In this document: piece by piece, positions 26,522 to 35,786 of the stretch
Layout of the letters: each line of letters starts with the position of its first letter
How positions within the stretch are numbered: position 1 is the first letter of the stretch
Origin: Sinorhizobium arboris LMG 14919
GTDB taxonomy: Bacteria > Pseudomonadota > Alphaproteobacteria > Rhizobiales > Rhizobiaceae
Direction of reading: 5' to 3'
Assembly: GCF_000427465.1 (NCBI RefSeq)
Contig: NZ_ATYB01000014.1
Span: forward strand, 2,782,058 to 2,846,057
Length of the DNA: 64,000 bases
Position numbers and translations under genes: made by a program
Notes under the pieces: generated by a model
The model's input: the letters and a program-made list of their open reading frames with translations, nothing else
What the model was told of the DNA's origin: nothing
Databases searched by the model: none

Positions 26522-26537
26522 CCTGCAACGTTGCAGG
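26522..26537. promoter_or_regulatory. Perfect 16-bp palindrome, candidate LacI-type operator
   Basis: CCTGCAACGTTGCAGG is a perfect palindrome with the central CG typical of LacI/GalR-family operators. It lies between xylA (stop at 26613) and the epimerase-type gene (start at 26420), in the probable promoter of the latter. Confidence 0.6.
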
Positions 26538-26612
26538 AGCCAGAAGCTAGCAGATTCTTCGCGAGGGGCAATCGGCTTCTGCCCCCCTCGCGAAAAAGGA
26601 TTCCTGCGCCCG

Positions 26613-27923
26613 TCAGACGTAGCGGTTGACGACGTTTTCCAAAAGTTCCTGCCTGCCGGATTTCGGCTGCGGATTGACGTCGGCCTTCAGCACCCAGGCC
26701 TCGATCTCCTCGAGCGAGAAGCCGCCTTCGAGCATCTTCTTCGCCTCAGGCACGCTCCAGCCGGCGTAGCGCTCTTCGAGCGGGGCGGAGAGAGCCTTGT
26801 CCTCGATCATCTTTGCGGCCGCCTTGAGGCCGCGCGCGCAGCAATCCATGCCGCCGATATGGCCGATCAGCAGGTCTTCGGGATCAATCGACTGGCGGCG
26901 CAGCTTGGCGTCGAAATTCGTGCCGCCGGTCTTGAAACCGCCGCCCGCAAGGACGTGGTAATAGGCGAGGACCATTTCCGGCACGTTGTTGGGGAACTGG
27001 TCGGTGTCCCAGCCGGACTGGTAGTCGTTGCGGTTCATGTCGATCGAACCGAAAATGCCGAGCGCATTGGCAAGCGCCAGCTCGTGTTCGAAGGAGTGTC
27101 CGGCAAGGATCGCGTGGCCCTGCTCGATATTGACCTTAACCTCGTTCTCGAGTCCGTATTTCTTGAGAAAGCCATAGACGGTCGCGACGTCGTAGTCGTA
27201 CTGGTGCTTGGTCGGCTCCTGCGGCTTCGGCTCGATCAGGATCGTGCCCTTGAAGCCGATCTTGTGCTTGTATTCGACGACCAGATTGAGGAAGCGGCCG
27301 AGTTGATCGAGCTCGCGCTTGAGGTCGGTGTTGAGCAGGGTCTCGTAACCTTCGCGTCCGCCCCAGAGCACATAGTTCTCGCCTCCGAGCCGCTGCGTCG
27401 CGTCGATGCAGGTCTTCACCGTAGCGGCGGCAAAGGCGAAGACGTCCGGGTCCGGATTCGTCGCAGCCCCCGCCATGAAGCGGCGGTTGGAAAAGAGGTT
27501 CGCCGTGCCCCACAGCAGCTTGACGCCGGTCGCGTCCTGCTTCTTCGCGAAATAGTCGACGATCTCGTTGAGGTTGCTCGTGTTCTCGGCGAAGTTCCGC
27601 CCCTCGGGACGCACATCCGCATCGTGGAAGCAGTAGTACGGCACGCCCAGAAGCTGGAAGAATTCAAAGGCGACATCCGCTTTCAGCTTCGCGGCCTCCA
27701 TCGAATCCTTGAACCAGGGGCGCTCGAAAGTCTGCCCGCCGAATGGATCGCCGCCCGGCCAGACAAAACTATGCCAGTAGGCGACGGCGAAGCGCAGATG
27801 ATCCTCCATCCGCTTGCCGAGGACGATGTCGTCCGGATTGTAATGGCGGAAAGCGAGCGGATTGGTGCTTTCCGGTCCCTCATATCTGATCTTGGCTATA
27901 TCGCCGAAAAATCCCGTGCTCAC
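26613..27923 (-). CDS. xylA: Xylose isomerase
   Basis: A 436-residue class II xylose isomerase that converts D-xylose to D-xylulose. Catalytic His is in YCFHDADV; metal ligands are in [25 protein letters not shown] and [21 protein letters not shown] is the second signature. The start is GTG at 27923, preceded by GAGAGGAGAC. Its length is normal. It follows xylB by 94 bases, and xylB follows a LacI gene, giving an inducible xylose module. Confidence 0.95.
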   Translation of the reverse strand: MSTGFFGDIAKIRYEGPESTNPLAFRHYNPDDIVLGKRMEDHLRFAVAYWHSFVWPGGDPFGGQTFERPWFKDSMEAAKLKADVAFEFFQLLGVPYYCFHDADVRPEGRNFAENTSNLNEIVDYFAKKQDATGVKLLWGTANLFSNRRFMAGAATNPDPDVFAFAAATVKTCIDATQRLGGENYVLWGGREGYETLLNTDLKRELDQLGRFLNLVVEYKHKIGFKGTILIEPKPQEPTKHQYDYDVATVYGFLKKYGLENEVKVNIEQGHAILAGHSFEHELALANALGIFGSIDMNRNDYQSGWDTDQFPNNVPEMVLAYYHVLAGGGFKTGGTNFDAKLRRQSIDPEDLLIGHIGGMDCCARGLKAAAKMIEDKALSAPLEERYAGWSVPEAKKMLEGGFSLEEIEAWVLKADVNPQPKSGRQELLENVVNRYV

Positions 27924-28017
27924 GGCAGTCTCCTCTCATGGATTGTGAATTGGCGGCACCGTTCGCGACGGAGCCGGCTATCGGGTGGAAGGCAGTTGGT
28001 GGATGCGCCGAAACCGC

Positions 28018-29472
28018 TCACAGCGTCGCTTCCTTTACCGCCGGATAAAGCCGGCGATAGCGCTGATAGGCATCTTCATAGGCGGGCACGAGCGATGCCT
28101 CCGGCGCCATCGTCTCCGCCGTCTCGGGCGCCGTGCAGACCGCGAGCGGGTCGGCGCCGGTAGCAGCGATCAGGCCCAGCCGGGCCGCGCCGAAGGCAGC
28201 GCCGAAATCGCCGTCGGCGGGCAGATCGACCGGCAGGTTCAGCGCGGTCGCAATCGATCTCAGCCAGTAACGCGAGCGCGAGCCGCCGCCGATCGCCGTC
28301 ACGCGCGTCAGCGTCGTGCCGGCGGCGCGCAGTGCCTCGAGGCTGTCCCGGATGGCGAAGGAAACGCCCTCGAGCACCGCTTGCGTCAGCACCGCCCGGG
28401 AGCTCTCGTGGCCGAGGCCGGCAAAGACGCCGCGGATCGCCGCGTCGTTGTGCGGGGTGCGCTCGCCGGAGAGATAGGGAAGAAACGTCACGGAGCCCGG
28501 CGCCTTTAGGCTCTCGCCCAGCTCGCCGGTGAGTTCGGCGGCACTCCGCCCGGAGATGCCGGAATGCCAGTTCAGCGCGTCCGTCGCCGAGAGGATCACG
28601 CCCATCTGGTGCCAGGTGTTCGGCAATGCGTGGCAGAAGGCGTGGACCGCGCTCTCCGGATTGGGGAGATAACTCGCATTGGCGGCGAAAAGCACGCCGG
28701 AGGTGCCGAGAGAGACGAAGGCCTGGCCCTCTCCGACCGTCCCCATGCCACAGGCCGACGCGGCGTTGTCGCCCGCACCGCCGGCGACCACGACACCAGA
28801 TCCCATGCCCCAACGCGCAGCGAGCTCCGGCCGCAGCGTGCCGGCTCCATCGGTGCCTTCGACGAGTTCCGGCATCTGCCGCTCTTCGAGATGCGTAGCG
28901 GCAAGCAAGCTCGCGGACCACTTGCGCTTGCCCGTGTCGAGCCATGACGTGCCGGCCGAATCCGACATTTCCGACATATGCTCGCCGGTCAGCCAAAGGC
29001 GCAGATAGTCCTTCGGGAGCAGCACCCAGCGAACTCTGGCGAAAATCTCCGGCTCGTTTTCACGCACCCAGGCGAGCTTCGGTGCGGTGAAGCCGGGAAA
29101 GACGATGTTGCCGGTCAGCGCCCGGAACTGCGGATCGCTGTCGAGCGCTGCCGCCTCGCGGAAGCTGCGGGTGTCGTTCCACAAAATGCACGGGCGCAGT
29201 ACCGCATCGTGCTCGTCCAGCAAGGTCGCGCCGTGCATCTGCCCGGAGAGGCCGATGCCGCGGACGGCGGCAAGTGCTTGCGCATGCGTTTCCCTCAGTC
29301 GGGCGATCGCCTCGTCTGCAGCACGGGTCCAGTCCGCCGGATCCTGTTCCGACCAGCCGGGATGCGGCCGGTCCACGTCGAGCGTTCCGGTGGCGGAGCC
29401 GACGATCCGCTGCTCGCCGTCCATCAGCATGGCCTTGACGCCGGACGTGCCGAGATCCAGTCCGAGATACAT
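28018..29472 (-). CDS. xylB: Xylulokinase
   Basis: A 484-residue FGGY-family kinase that phosphorylates D-xylulose to enter the pentose phosphate pathway. The N-terminal phosphate loop (LGLDLGTSGVKAMLMD), the mid-protein GVVVAGGAGDNAASACG and the C-terminal AIGGGSRSRYWL motif match the family. It begins 9 bases after the LacI gene and precedes xylA, so the three are one module. Confidence 0.94.
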   Translation of the reverse strand: MYLGLDLGTSGVKAMLMDGEQRIVGSATGTLDVDRPHPGWSEQDPADWTRAADEAIARLRETHAQALAAVRGIGLSGQMHGATLLDEHDAVLRPCILWNDTRSFREAAALDSDPQFRALTGNIVFPGFTAPKLAWVRENEPEIFARVRWVLLPKDYLRLWLTGEHMSEMSDSAGTSWLDTGKRKWSASLLAATHLEERQMPELVEGTDGAGTLRPELAARWGMGSGVVVAGGAGDNAASACGMGTVGEGQAFVSLGTSGVLFAANASYLPNPESAVHAFCHALPNTWHQMGVILSATDALNWHSGISGRSAAELTGELGESLKAPGSVTFLPYLSGERTPHNDAAIRGVFAGLGHESSRAVLTQAVLEGVSFAIRDSLEALRAAGTTLTRVTAIGGGSRSRYWLRSIATALNLPVDLPADGDFGAAFGAARLGLIAATGADPLAVCTAPETAETMAPEASLVPAYEDAYQRYRRLYPAVKEATL

Positions 29473-29481
29473 GGTGCCCTC

Positions 29482-30519
29482 CTATGCCTGCTCGAGCGGC
29501 AGGTTGTCCTTCAGGAAAATATCGATGCGGATGCGCTCCTGCGCCGCGATCACGGGCAGGCCGTCCGCCTTTGCTTTCAGCACCCGGATGGCGCTCCTGA
29601 CCTCGTGGCCCGCATTCTGGTTGAGGATCGCGTCGATCGTGCCCGAGAGAAGCCCGGCGCGGCTGTGCGGCGTCAGTTCATGCGCGATCGCGCAAACGGC
29701 CTTTCCCTTGCCGGCCCTTTCGAGAGCCGCGACAAGGCCGCGATTGCCGGCGCCGAGGCTGTAGATGCCGGCAAGGTCGGGATGCCGCTCTATGAGCGCG
29801 CCGACGAGCGTCTCGACGAGCGACGGATTGTCCTGCCCCTCGATCACCGGCAGGATCCGGCGCAAGGCGAAATCCTCGCCCATTACCGCCCCGAAACCCT
29901 CCAGCCGGTCGCGATGGTCGCGTACAAGCATAGAGCCGGCAAGCACCGCCACGGGCCCTTCGCGGCCGCCGAGAAACCGGCCCATCAGGTTGCCGGCCGT
30001 GCGACCGGCGGCGACATTGTCGACGCCGGCGAAGTGATCGCGACCGGACCCCGGCAGATCGGAAACGAGCGTAACGACGGAAATACCGTCTTCGCGGAGC
30101 CGCTTCACCGCCTCCGTGACCTCCGGCGCGTCGACGGCAACCACCGCGACACCCGCCGGCCGACGCTCGCGCGCATCGATCAGTGCGGCGGCGAGCGCCG
30201 GCGCGTCGAAGGCCGGAACCGACAGGATCGTGATATCCAGCCGTTCGGTTGCGGAACGCGACATGGCGGATCGCACTTCGGCCTCGAGGCCGCGCATGAA
30301 GAAGTTTTCGCCCGCGGGCAGGATGAAGACCAGGGGATAGCTGCGGCCCTTGGCCAGATTGGCAGCGGCGACGTCGCGAACATAGCCGAGCGTGGCGATC
30401 GCCCGTTCCACCCTGTCGCGGGTGACCCTTCTCACGCCTGGACGGTTGTTCAGCACCCGGTCCACGGTCGCGAGACTGACGCCCGCCTCGGCGGCGATAT
30501 CGTGAACTGTCGGTCGCAT
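29482..30519 (-). CDS. LacI-family regulator of the xylose genes
   Basis: A 345-residue regulator. The helix-turn-helix is VHDIAAEAGVSLATVDRVLNNRPGV at residues 4-28, followed by a hinge and a sugar-binding domain related to the periplasmic-binding fold used by xylose and rhizobial sugar sensors. It is the first gene of a probable operon with xylB 9 bases downstream. A near-perfect palindrome centred on CG lies 35 bases upstream and may be its operator. The inducer (xylose or another sugar) is inferred from context. Confidence 0.9.
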   Translation of the reverse strand: MRPTVHDIAAEAGVSLATVDRVLNNRPGVRRVTRDRVERAIATLGYVRDVAAANLAKGRSYPLVFILPAGENFFMRGLEAEVRSAMSRSATERLDITILSVPAFDAPALAAALIDARERRPAGVAVVAVDAPEVTEAVKRLREDGISVVTLVSDLPGSGRDHFAGVDNVAAGRTAGNLMGRFLGGREGPVAVLAGSMLVRDHRDRLEGFGAVMGEDFALRRILPVIEGQDNPSLVETLVGALIERHPDLAGIYSLGAGNRGLVAALERAGKGKAVCAIAHELTPHSRAGLLSGTIDAILNQNAGHEVRSAIRVLKAKADGLPVIAAQERIRIDIFLKDNLPLEQA

Positions 30520-30553
30520 CTGTTCCTCCCGGAAGACCCATTAGAGGAATTTT

Positions 30554-30569
30554 TGATGTACGTAAATCA
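30554..30569. promoter_or_regulatory. Near-perfect 16-bp palindrome, candidate operator of the xyl LacI regulator
   Basis: TGATGTAC-GTAAATCA has one mismatch and a central CG, the usual LacI-family operator geometry. It lies 35 bases upstream of the LacI start at 30519, ideal for autoregulation of the lacI-xylB unit. Confidence 0.5.
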
Positions 30570-30615
30570 GGAATCTCTTACCGGCGACCGAATGGACGAT
30601 TTCGGGATTGCCGTT

Positions 30616-31737
30616 TCAGTCGAAACGTTTGCTGAAGGCTTGAGTGAAGACGACGCGGCCATGCTCGCCCTCGGCTTCGCCAAAGGCTACATCCATGAAG
30701 CTGCCGGTGACGCGCACGACGGCGAAGCCACCGAGGAAGGCCGCCTTGGGCTTGAAGACGTCGATCTCGCCGACCCTGTAGGCCATGACACGGTCATGCT
30801 CGTGCCCGTGGAAAAGGCCGACGACGTTGTAGCTCTGCAAGTGGTCGAGCAGCACTTGGCGCTCGTGGGCGCTCCACCAGTGCGGCTCGCCCTCCCCCTC
30901 GTCATCGAAGGTCCTTTTCGCCGGATCCCAGGTTTCGGTCGAAAACCCGTCCCACCCGTAATGCTGAAAGAGAACGACCGGCCGGCCATCGGCGGCAGAA
31001 GAGGAAAGATCGCTCTTGAGCCACGGCAATCCACTCACCGCGCCCTTGTTCTGGTCGCCTCCGAAACGCTGCAGGTGCACCAGATGAAGACCGCCCCAGT
31101 CCCAGGAATAGCTGTCCGATAGCGGATCGTAGTTCGCGACCGGCACCGGCGGCTTGTAGAAGACGGTGCGGCGATGGGTGAGCTCGACATAGTCGCGCAG
31201 CTCCCGGCGATACCAGTCGGCATTCGGCGGCGGTCCGTCCTGATCGAGGTCATGGTTTCCAAGGCCGACATAAACGGGAACATGAATATGGTGCGGGCCC
31301 GGCGCCTGCTCGTATCGGCTCTGGAACTGGCGCAATTGCCGTCCCTCGCGGGGCTGGCGAACCTGGCCGCCGCCATCGTCGGTAATGTCGCCGCCCAGCA
31401 CCAGGCCGAGCGGACGCGAAATCCTCGTGCCGGCGCTGGCGAGACCGCTCGGCTTGCCGCCGATCGTCTCCGGCCAATGCTCGATGGTGATGGCGTTGAG
31501 CGCGGCGACATGGCGCAACAGGTTGGCGTCGGTCTTGCCTTCCTGCTCGCAATTCGGTGCGAGCCCTTTCGTCGAAACGAGGCAGGCATGGACATCCGCG
31601 GCAAAGAGGAAGGTGGCGTCGACCGCGGGGCCGGCTGCCCTCGGACTTCTGCCGCCCACCGCCATCGAAAGACCGAATCCGACCGCACCGGCGAGAAACA
31701 TCCGCCGCGAAGGCCGTAAGCAGGAATGATCGTTCAT
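30616..31737 (-). CDS. Tat-exported metallophosphoesterase
   Basis: A 373-residue calcineurin-like phosphoesterase. The N-terminus has a twin-arginine signal (SRRMFLAGAVGFGLSMAVG). Metal-binding motifs are FAADVHACL, LGGDITDDGG, GLGNHDLDQDG, FQHYGWDGF and LFHGHEHD. Export as a folded metalloprotein to the periplasm is therefore likely. The start at 31737 places the RR motif correctly; the frame extends further upstream but without meaning. The substrate (phosphoester, nucleotide or phospholipid) is unknown. Confidence 0.87.
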   Translation of the reverse strand: MNDHSCLRPSRRMFLAGAVGFGLSMAVGGRSPRAAGPAVDATFLFAADVHACLVSTKGLAPNCEQEGKTDANLLRHVAALNAITIEHWPETIGGKPSGLASAGTRISRPLGLVLGGDITDDGGGQVRQPREGRQLRQFQSRYEQAPGPHHIHVPVYVGLGNHDLDQDGPPPNADWYRRELRDYVELTHRRTVFYKPPVPVANYDPLSDSYSWDWGGLHLVHLQRFGGDQNKGAVSGLPWLKSDLSSSAADGRPVVLFQHYGWDGFSTETWDPAKRTFDDEGEGEPHWWSAHERQVLLDHLQSYNVVGLFHGHEHDRVMAYRVGEIDVFKPKAAFLGGFAVVRVTGSFMDVAFGEAEGEHGRVVFTQAFSKRFD

Positions 31738-31837
31738 GCGCCGCCCGCGCGGTCCTCCACGCGCCCTCCGACCGATCCGACGGACGCGAATTCTGCAGCG
31801 ATCTTGAAAGCGCGTAAAGCGCCAATGGCGCGGTTTT

Positions 31838-31871
31838 TGCCGCTCTTGTCGCGGCAACGGCAAGAGCGGCA
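31838..31871 (-). terminator. Hairpin downstream of emrB
   Basis: TGCCGCTCTTG (31838-31848) and CAAGAGCGGCA (31861-31871) form an 11-bp perfect stem with a 12-base loop, 22 bases past the emrB stop. There is no U-tract on the minus strand, so it may stabilise the mRNA 3' end rather than terminate by itself. Confidence 0.45.
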
Positions 31872-31893
31872 ACAAGCCCGCGGCATCAAATCT

Positions 31894-33492
31894 CTAGTGT
31901 CCGCCGCCTTCGGGACCGGCGCCCTGCGGTTTGGAGATCATCAGGACGCCGGCGATCATCGACAGGAACAGGACCGTCAGCAACAGGAAGACATCGATGA
32001 AGGACATGATCACCGCCTGCTGCTGGGCCATCGCCGCCAGCTGCTTGACGGCCGCCGTCGTTCCGTCGAGGCCGTGCGCAGTGAAGGTCGAGGCGATGTT
32101 GCGCATCCGCTCGACGGCCTCCGGATTGCCCCACTCCACGTGCTCGGCAAGCCGGGCGTAGTGGAAATCCTGGCGCTGCGTGAGAATCGTGTTGATGACC
32201 GCAAGCCCGACTGCCCCGCCGAGGTTACGCGTCAGGTTATAGAGCCCCGACGCGTTGCGGATGCGCGCCGGCGGCAGGGTGCCGAGCGCGATATTGTTGA
32301 TCGGCACCATGCACAGCATCAGCGAGCAGCCGCGCAGGATCTGCGGGACGAGCAGCTCCCAGAAATCCCAGTCGGCGGTCATCTGGCTCATCAGCCAGGT
32401 ACCCGCGGCAAAGCCGGCAAAGCCGATCGTCATCATCGCCCGCGGATCCAATCGCCCGGCGAGGAAGCCCGCCACCGGCGCCGTGAGGAACATGGCCAGG
32501 CCGGAGACGAACATGGTCTCGCCGATCATCAGGGAATCGTAGCCGCGGATGCGCCCGAGATAGAGCGGATAGAGATAGGTGAGCCCGTAAAGGCCGATCC
32601 CCATCACGAATGAGAAGAGCGAGCCGAAGGTGAAGTTGCGGTTGGCGAAGGCCTTGAGATCGACGACCGGAAACTCGACCTTGAACGCCCGGTAGAAGAA
32701 AATGACGGCGGCGACCGTGGTTGCGACGGCGCCCATGACGATGTGGTCGTCGTTGAACCAGTCATTGGCATTGCCTTCCTCCAGCACGTATTCGAGCGAG
32801 CCGAGAAAGATTGCCATGGCGAGAAGCCCCCACCAGTCGAACTTCTTGATCAATCCAAGTTCCGGCTTGTCGAAGTCAATGAATATCCAGGTGACCGTCG
32901 CGACGATGATGCCGGGAATGACGTTGACGAGGAACAGCCAGTGCCAGGAAAAGGCATGGCTTAGATAGCCCCCGACCGTCGGGCCGATGGTCGGCGCCAG
33001 TGTCGCGATGAGTCCGATGATCGGCGATACGACGTTGCGCTTCGATGGCGGGAAGATGGTGAAGGCTGCGGCAAAGACCGACGGAATCATGCCGCCGCCG
33101 ATAAAGCCCTGGATCGCCCGGTAAACGATCATCTGTTCGATATTGGTGGCCGTGGCGGCAAGAGCGCTCGCCGCCGTGAAGCCAGCGGCCGCTACCGAGA
33201 AGAGCACCCGCGTCGAGACGATGCGGGCAAGCGTGCCCGAGAGCGGAATCATGATGACTTCCGCGATCAGGTAGGACGTCTGGACCCAGCCGATCTCGTC
33301 GGATCCGGCCGACAGGCCCGCCTGGATCTCGGCGAGCGAGGCGGAGACGATCTGGATGTCGAGGATCGCCATGAACATGCCGACGACCATCGCGAAAAAC
33401 GCGATAAGCCGCCGCGGGTCCATGTGCTCCTCGGCCTTGGGCAGGCTCGGCGCAGCCGCGCCCGCTGTTGCTGTTGCGGCCATTTCCGCCAC
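31894..33492 (-). CDS. emrB: EmrB-type multidrug efflux MFS transporter (DHA2, 14 TM)
   Basis: A 532-residue proton-driven drug exporter. About 14 transmembrane segments are visible. Family motifs include DIQIVSASLAEIQ in TM1 and LSGTLARIVSTR as motif A, plus GGGMIPSVF and RNLGGAVGLAV. It is 19 bases downstream of emrA. With EmrA and an outer-membrane channel it would pump hydrophobic compounds out. In S. meliloti this system responds to plant flavonoids such as luteolin through EmrR. Confidence 0.94.
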   Translation of the reverse strand: MAEMAATATAGAAAPSLPKAEEHMDPRRLIAFFAMVVGMFMAILDIQIVSASLAEIQAGLSAGSDEIGWVQTSYLIAEVIMIPLSGTLARIVSTRVLFSVAAAGFTAASALAATATNIEQMIVYRAIQGFIGGGMIPSVFAAAFTIFPPSKRNVVSPIIGLIATLAPTIGPTVGGYLSHAFSWHWLFLVNVIPGIIVATVTWIFIDFDKPELGLIKKFDWWGLLAMAIFLGSLEYVLEEGNANDWFNDDHIVMGAVATTVAAVIFFYRAFKVEFPVVDLKAFANRNFTFGSLFSFVMGIGLYGLTYLYPLYLGRIRGYDSLMIGETMFVSGLAMFLTAPVAGFLAGRLDPRAMMTIGFAGFAAGTWLMSQMTADWDFWELLVPQILRGCSLMLCMVPINNIALGTLPPARIRNASGLYNLTRNLGGAVGLAVINTILTQRQDFHYARLAEHVEWGNPEAVERMRNIASTFTAHGLDGTTAAVKQLAAMAQQQAVIMSFIDVFLLLTVLFLSMIAGVLMISKPQGAGPEGGGH

Positions 33493-33511
33493 TCCTCAGG
33501 CTGCGGGCCGT

Positions 33512-34717
33512 TTACTGTGCCGCAGCGACCTTCGACTGTTCCGGTGCTGTGCGGGTGTCGACGTCGACGACGACGCTCAGCCCCGCGCGAAGGTGCCCTT
33601 CCGCCAGCACGTCGGCCGGGAGCGTGATGCGCACCGGAACGCGCTGGATGACCTTGGTGAAGTTGCCGGTCGCGTTTTCGGCCGGCAGCAGCGAGAAGAC
33701 CGAGCCGGAGGCCGGCGCGATCGATGCGACGGTGCCTTCGATCGGGTGATCCTCATAGGCGTCGACATGGATCTCAACCTTGGAGCCCGGCACCAGATGC
33801 GCGATCTGCGTCTCCTTGAAGTTGGCATCGATATAGAGCTGGTCGGTCGGCACGAGCGCGGCGAGCCGCTGGCCGGCCGAAACGAGATCGCCGACCTGGA
33901 CCGCGACATTGCCGATGACGCCGTCGTAGGGCGCCTTGAGCACGGTAAAGCCGAGATCCCGATTCGCCTTGTCGCGGGCAAGTTCCAGCGATCGGATCGT
34001 GCTTTCCGCTTCCAGCCGTTGGGCTTCGAGCACGGTGATATTGGCCTTGGCCGCGGCGATGTTGGCCTCGGCGCCGGCGAGATTCGCACGCGCCTGATCG
34101 AGCGCCACCTGGGCGCTGTCGCGGGAAGCATCCGTCCCGAAGGACTTCGATTGGAGCTCGCTGGCGCGCTTCTGTGCCAGTTCCGCGCCGCGGACGGTTG
34201 CCTCAAGCGCCTTCTTCTGCGCTTCGGATTGGGCGAGGCTCGCCCTGGCGCCGCCGATCTGCGCGTCGAAACGGTCGAGCGCCAGCCTCTGGGTGGCGAT
34301 CTGCGCCTGGGCCTGCTCGGCAGCAATGCGGTAATCTCCGTCGTCGAGCGTAACGAGCGGATCGCCCGCCCTGACACGCTGATTGGCGACAACGTCGACC
34401 TTGGCAACGTAACCGGACACCTTCGGCGAGATCGTGGCGATGTCCCCTTCTATGTAAGCGTCGTCGGTCGAGACCAGGAAACGCCCATTGGTCCACCAGT
34501 CGTAGCCGTACCAGCCGGCGGCCCCGAAGAGCACCAGACCCAGTACCGGAAGGATTTTACGGCGTTTCGTCGGGGGTGCAGCGATCTGCGGGCCCGCCTT
34601 TTCGGCGGTGGCCTCGGTTGCGGGGCTCCTGGCCTCGGCCTTCTGGTTATCCGCGACTTCGAAATCGTCGCCGACGGGACGGACACGGGCAGCGCTGGAT
34701 GAGCTGGAAGCGGACAT
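33512..34717 (-). CDS. emrA: EmrA-type membrane fusion protein (HlyD family)
   Basis: A 401-residue periplasmic adaptor. A single membrane helix lies at about residues 55-75 (ILPVLGLVLFGAAGWYGYDW), followed by a lipoyl/barrel-sandwich domain (TDDAYIEGDIATISPKVSGYV), a long coiled-coil hairpin of Ala, Gln and Glu repeats, and a beta-barrel domain. I chose ATG 34717 (MSASSSSS) over a start at 34789, which would run through the operator region. It bridges EmrB to the outer membrane. Divergent from emrR. Confidence 0.92.
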   Translation of the reverse strand: MSASSSSSAARVRPVGDDFEVADNQKAEARSPATEATAEKAGPQIAAPPTKRRKILPVLGLVLFGAAGWYGYDWWTNGRFLVSTDDAYIEGDIATISPKVSGYVAKVDVVANQRVRAGDPLVTLDDGDYRIAAEQAQAQIATQRLALDRFDAQIGGARASLAQSEAQKKALEATVRGAELAQKRASELQSKSFGTDASRDSAQVALDQARANLAGAEANIAAAKANITVLEAQRLEAESTIRSLELARDKANRDLGFTVLKAPYDGVIGNVAVQVGDLVSAGQRLAALVPTDQLYIDANFKETQIAHLVPGSKVEIHVDAYEDHPIEGTVASIAPASGSVFSLLPAENATGNFTKVIQRVPVRITLPADVLAEGHLRAGLSVVVDVDTRTAPEQSKVAAAQ

Positions 34718-34742
34718 GGACCACCAATTCAGGTTGGAATTG

Positions 34743-34765
34743 AACTGAACCGTTCGGTTCGATGA
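34743..34765. promoter_or_regulatory. EmrR operator candidate, site 1
   Basis: GAACCG-TT-CGGTTC (34747-34760) within CTGAACCGTTCGGTTCGA. It matches the inner arms of the perfect site at 34806 and lies 30 bases upstream of the emrA start. Confidence 0.7.
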
Positions 34766-34805
34766 AGGTTGACATAATGCCTTTCGCACCGCATATCAAG
34801 GGGCA

Positions 34806-34825
34806 ATCGAACCGGACGGTTCGAT
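34806..34825. promoter_or_regulatory. EmrR operator candidate, site 2
   Basis: ATCGAACCG-GA-CGGTTCGAT is a perfect 9+9 inverted repeat. It lies between the divergent emrA and emrR genes and shares its core GAACCGnnCGGTTC with site 1. TetR-type regulators bind such sites. Confidence 0.75.
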
Positions 34826-34972
34826 TAGTGAGACAGGGTGAAGAAAAGTTGTGCGCATGCGCTCAGCGCCCGCTATTCTTACTGGAATCGCCTGCGTCAT
34901 TCATCTCGGCTTCGAACCCGTCCGAGGTTCTATGACGCAACGAGTTCTAAGGAGTGGATACGTCCGACAGCC

Positions 34973-35668
34973 ATGACCTCAGTGACACGCGCAGCGCAGG
35001 AAAATTCCCTGCACGATCAGCAGGAACACCCGCCGGGCGGCGGGCGCCACGCCGCCGGCGCGGATCCGGTCAAACGCGAGCAGATTCTCGACGGCGCCAA
35101 ACGCGTTTTCATGCGAAGCAGTTTCGACGCCGCCAGCATGAACGACATCACCCGCGAGGCCGGCGTTTCGAAAGGCACTCTTTACGTCTATTTCGAAAAC
35201 AAGGAAGACCTGTTCACCGCGCTCATCGCGCGCGAGCGCAATATTATCGTCAACAGCGTCAAGCAATCGTTGAACGGCAATGAGCCCATCGAGGAGGCGC
35301 TTCACGATTTCGGCGTGAAGCTCGTGACGAGCATCACTTCGGATTACACGATCCGCGCGATGCGGACCGTACTCGGCGTGATCGACCGGATGCCCCGGCT
35401 GGCGCAGCGCTTCTTCACTGCAACGCCCGAGAACGGCTATACGGTGCTCAAGGCCTATCTCGACCAGCAGGTCTCGGCGGGCACGCTCTCGATCGAAGAC
35501 ACGGAAATAGCCGCAAAACAGTTCATCGATCTGGCCATGGCCGGAATGTTCAAGGGCCGCCTCTTCGGCATGTGCGATGCGGTCTCTGCCGAAAGCATCG
35601 AAAAGAACGTCAGATCCGCCATCCGCGTTTTCCTGGCCGCCTACGGAAAGAAGACGGGCGCGGAGTAA
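34973..35668 (+). CDS. emrR: TetR-family regulator of the emrAB efflux operon
   Basis: A 231-residue TetR-type repressor. The helix-turn-helix is MNDITREAGVSKGTLYVYFENKEDLF at about residues 50-75, followed by a helical ligand domain that ends in IRVFLAAYGKK. The first 35 residues are Gly/His/Asp-rich and low in complexity. It is divergent from emrA-emrB, with two shared palindromes between them. In S. meliloti EmrR represses emrAB, is relieved by flavonoids and affects nodule colonisation. An alternative start further inside the tail cannot be excluded; AAGGAG is 18 bases upstream of the chosen ATG. Confidence 0.9.
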   Translation: MTSVTRAAQENSLHDQQEHPPGGGRHAAGADPVKREQILDGAKRVFMRSSFDAASMNDITREAGVSKGTLYVYFENKEDLFTALIARERNIIVNSVKQSLNGNEPIEEALHDFGVKLVTSITSDYTIRAMRTVLGVIDRMPRLAQRFFTATPENGYTVLKAYLDQQVSAGTLSIEDTEIAAKQFIDLAMAGMFKGRLFGMCDAVSAESIEKNVRSAIRVFLAAYGKKTGAE

Positions 35669-35786
35669 ACGCGACGGCGCCTTGCCGCCGAGATACGCCG
35701 CGCCATCTTCCTGCAATCCAGCAATTGCGATCAAACGCGCTCGCCTGAAAGGCCGTAGACCTTGCGTGACCACAAAGGGAGTGTCG

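Noticed and set aside
28978..31122. A 714-codon plus-strand frame opposite xylB and the LacI gene
   Set aside because: The minus strand carries recognisable kinase and regulator motifs; the plus-strand product has no domain.
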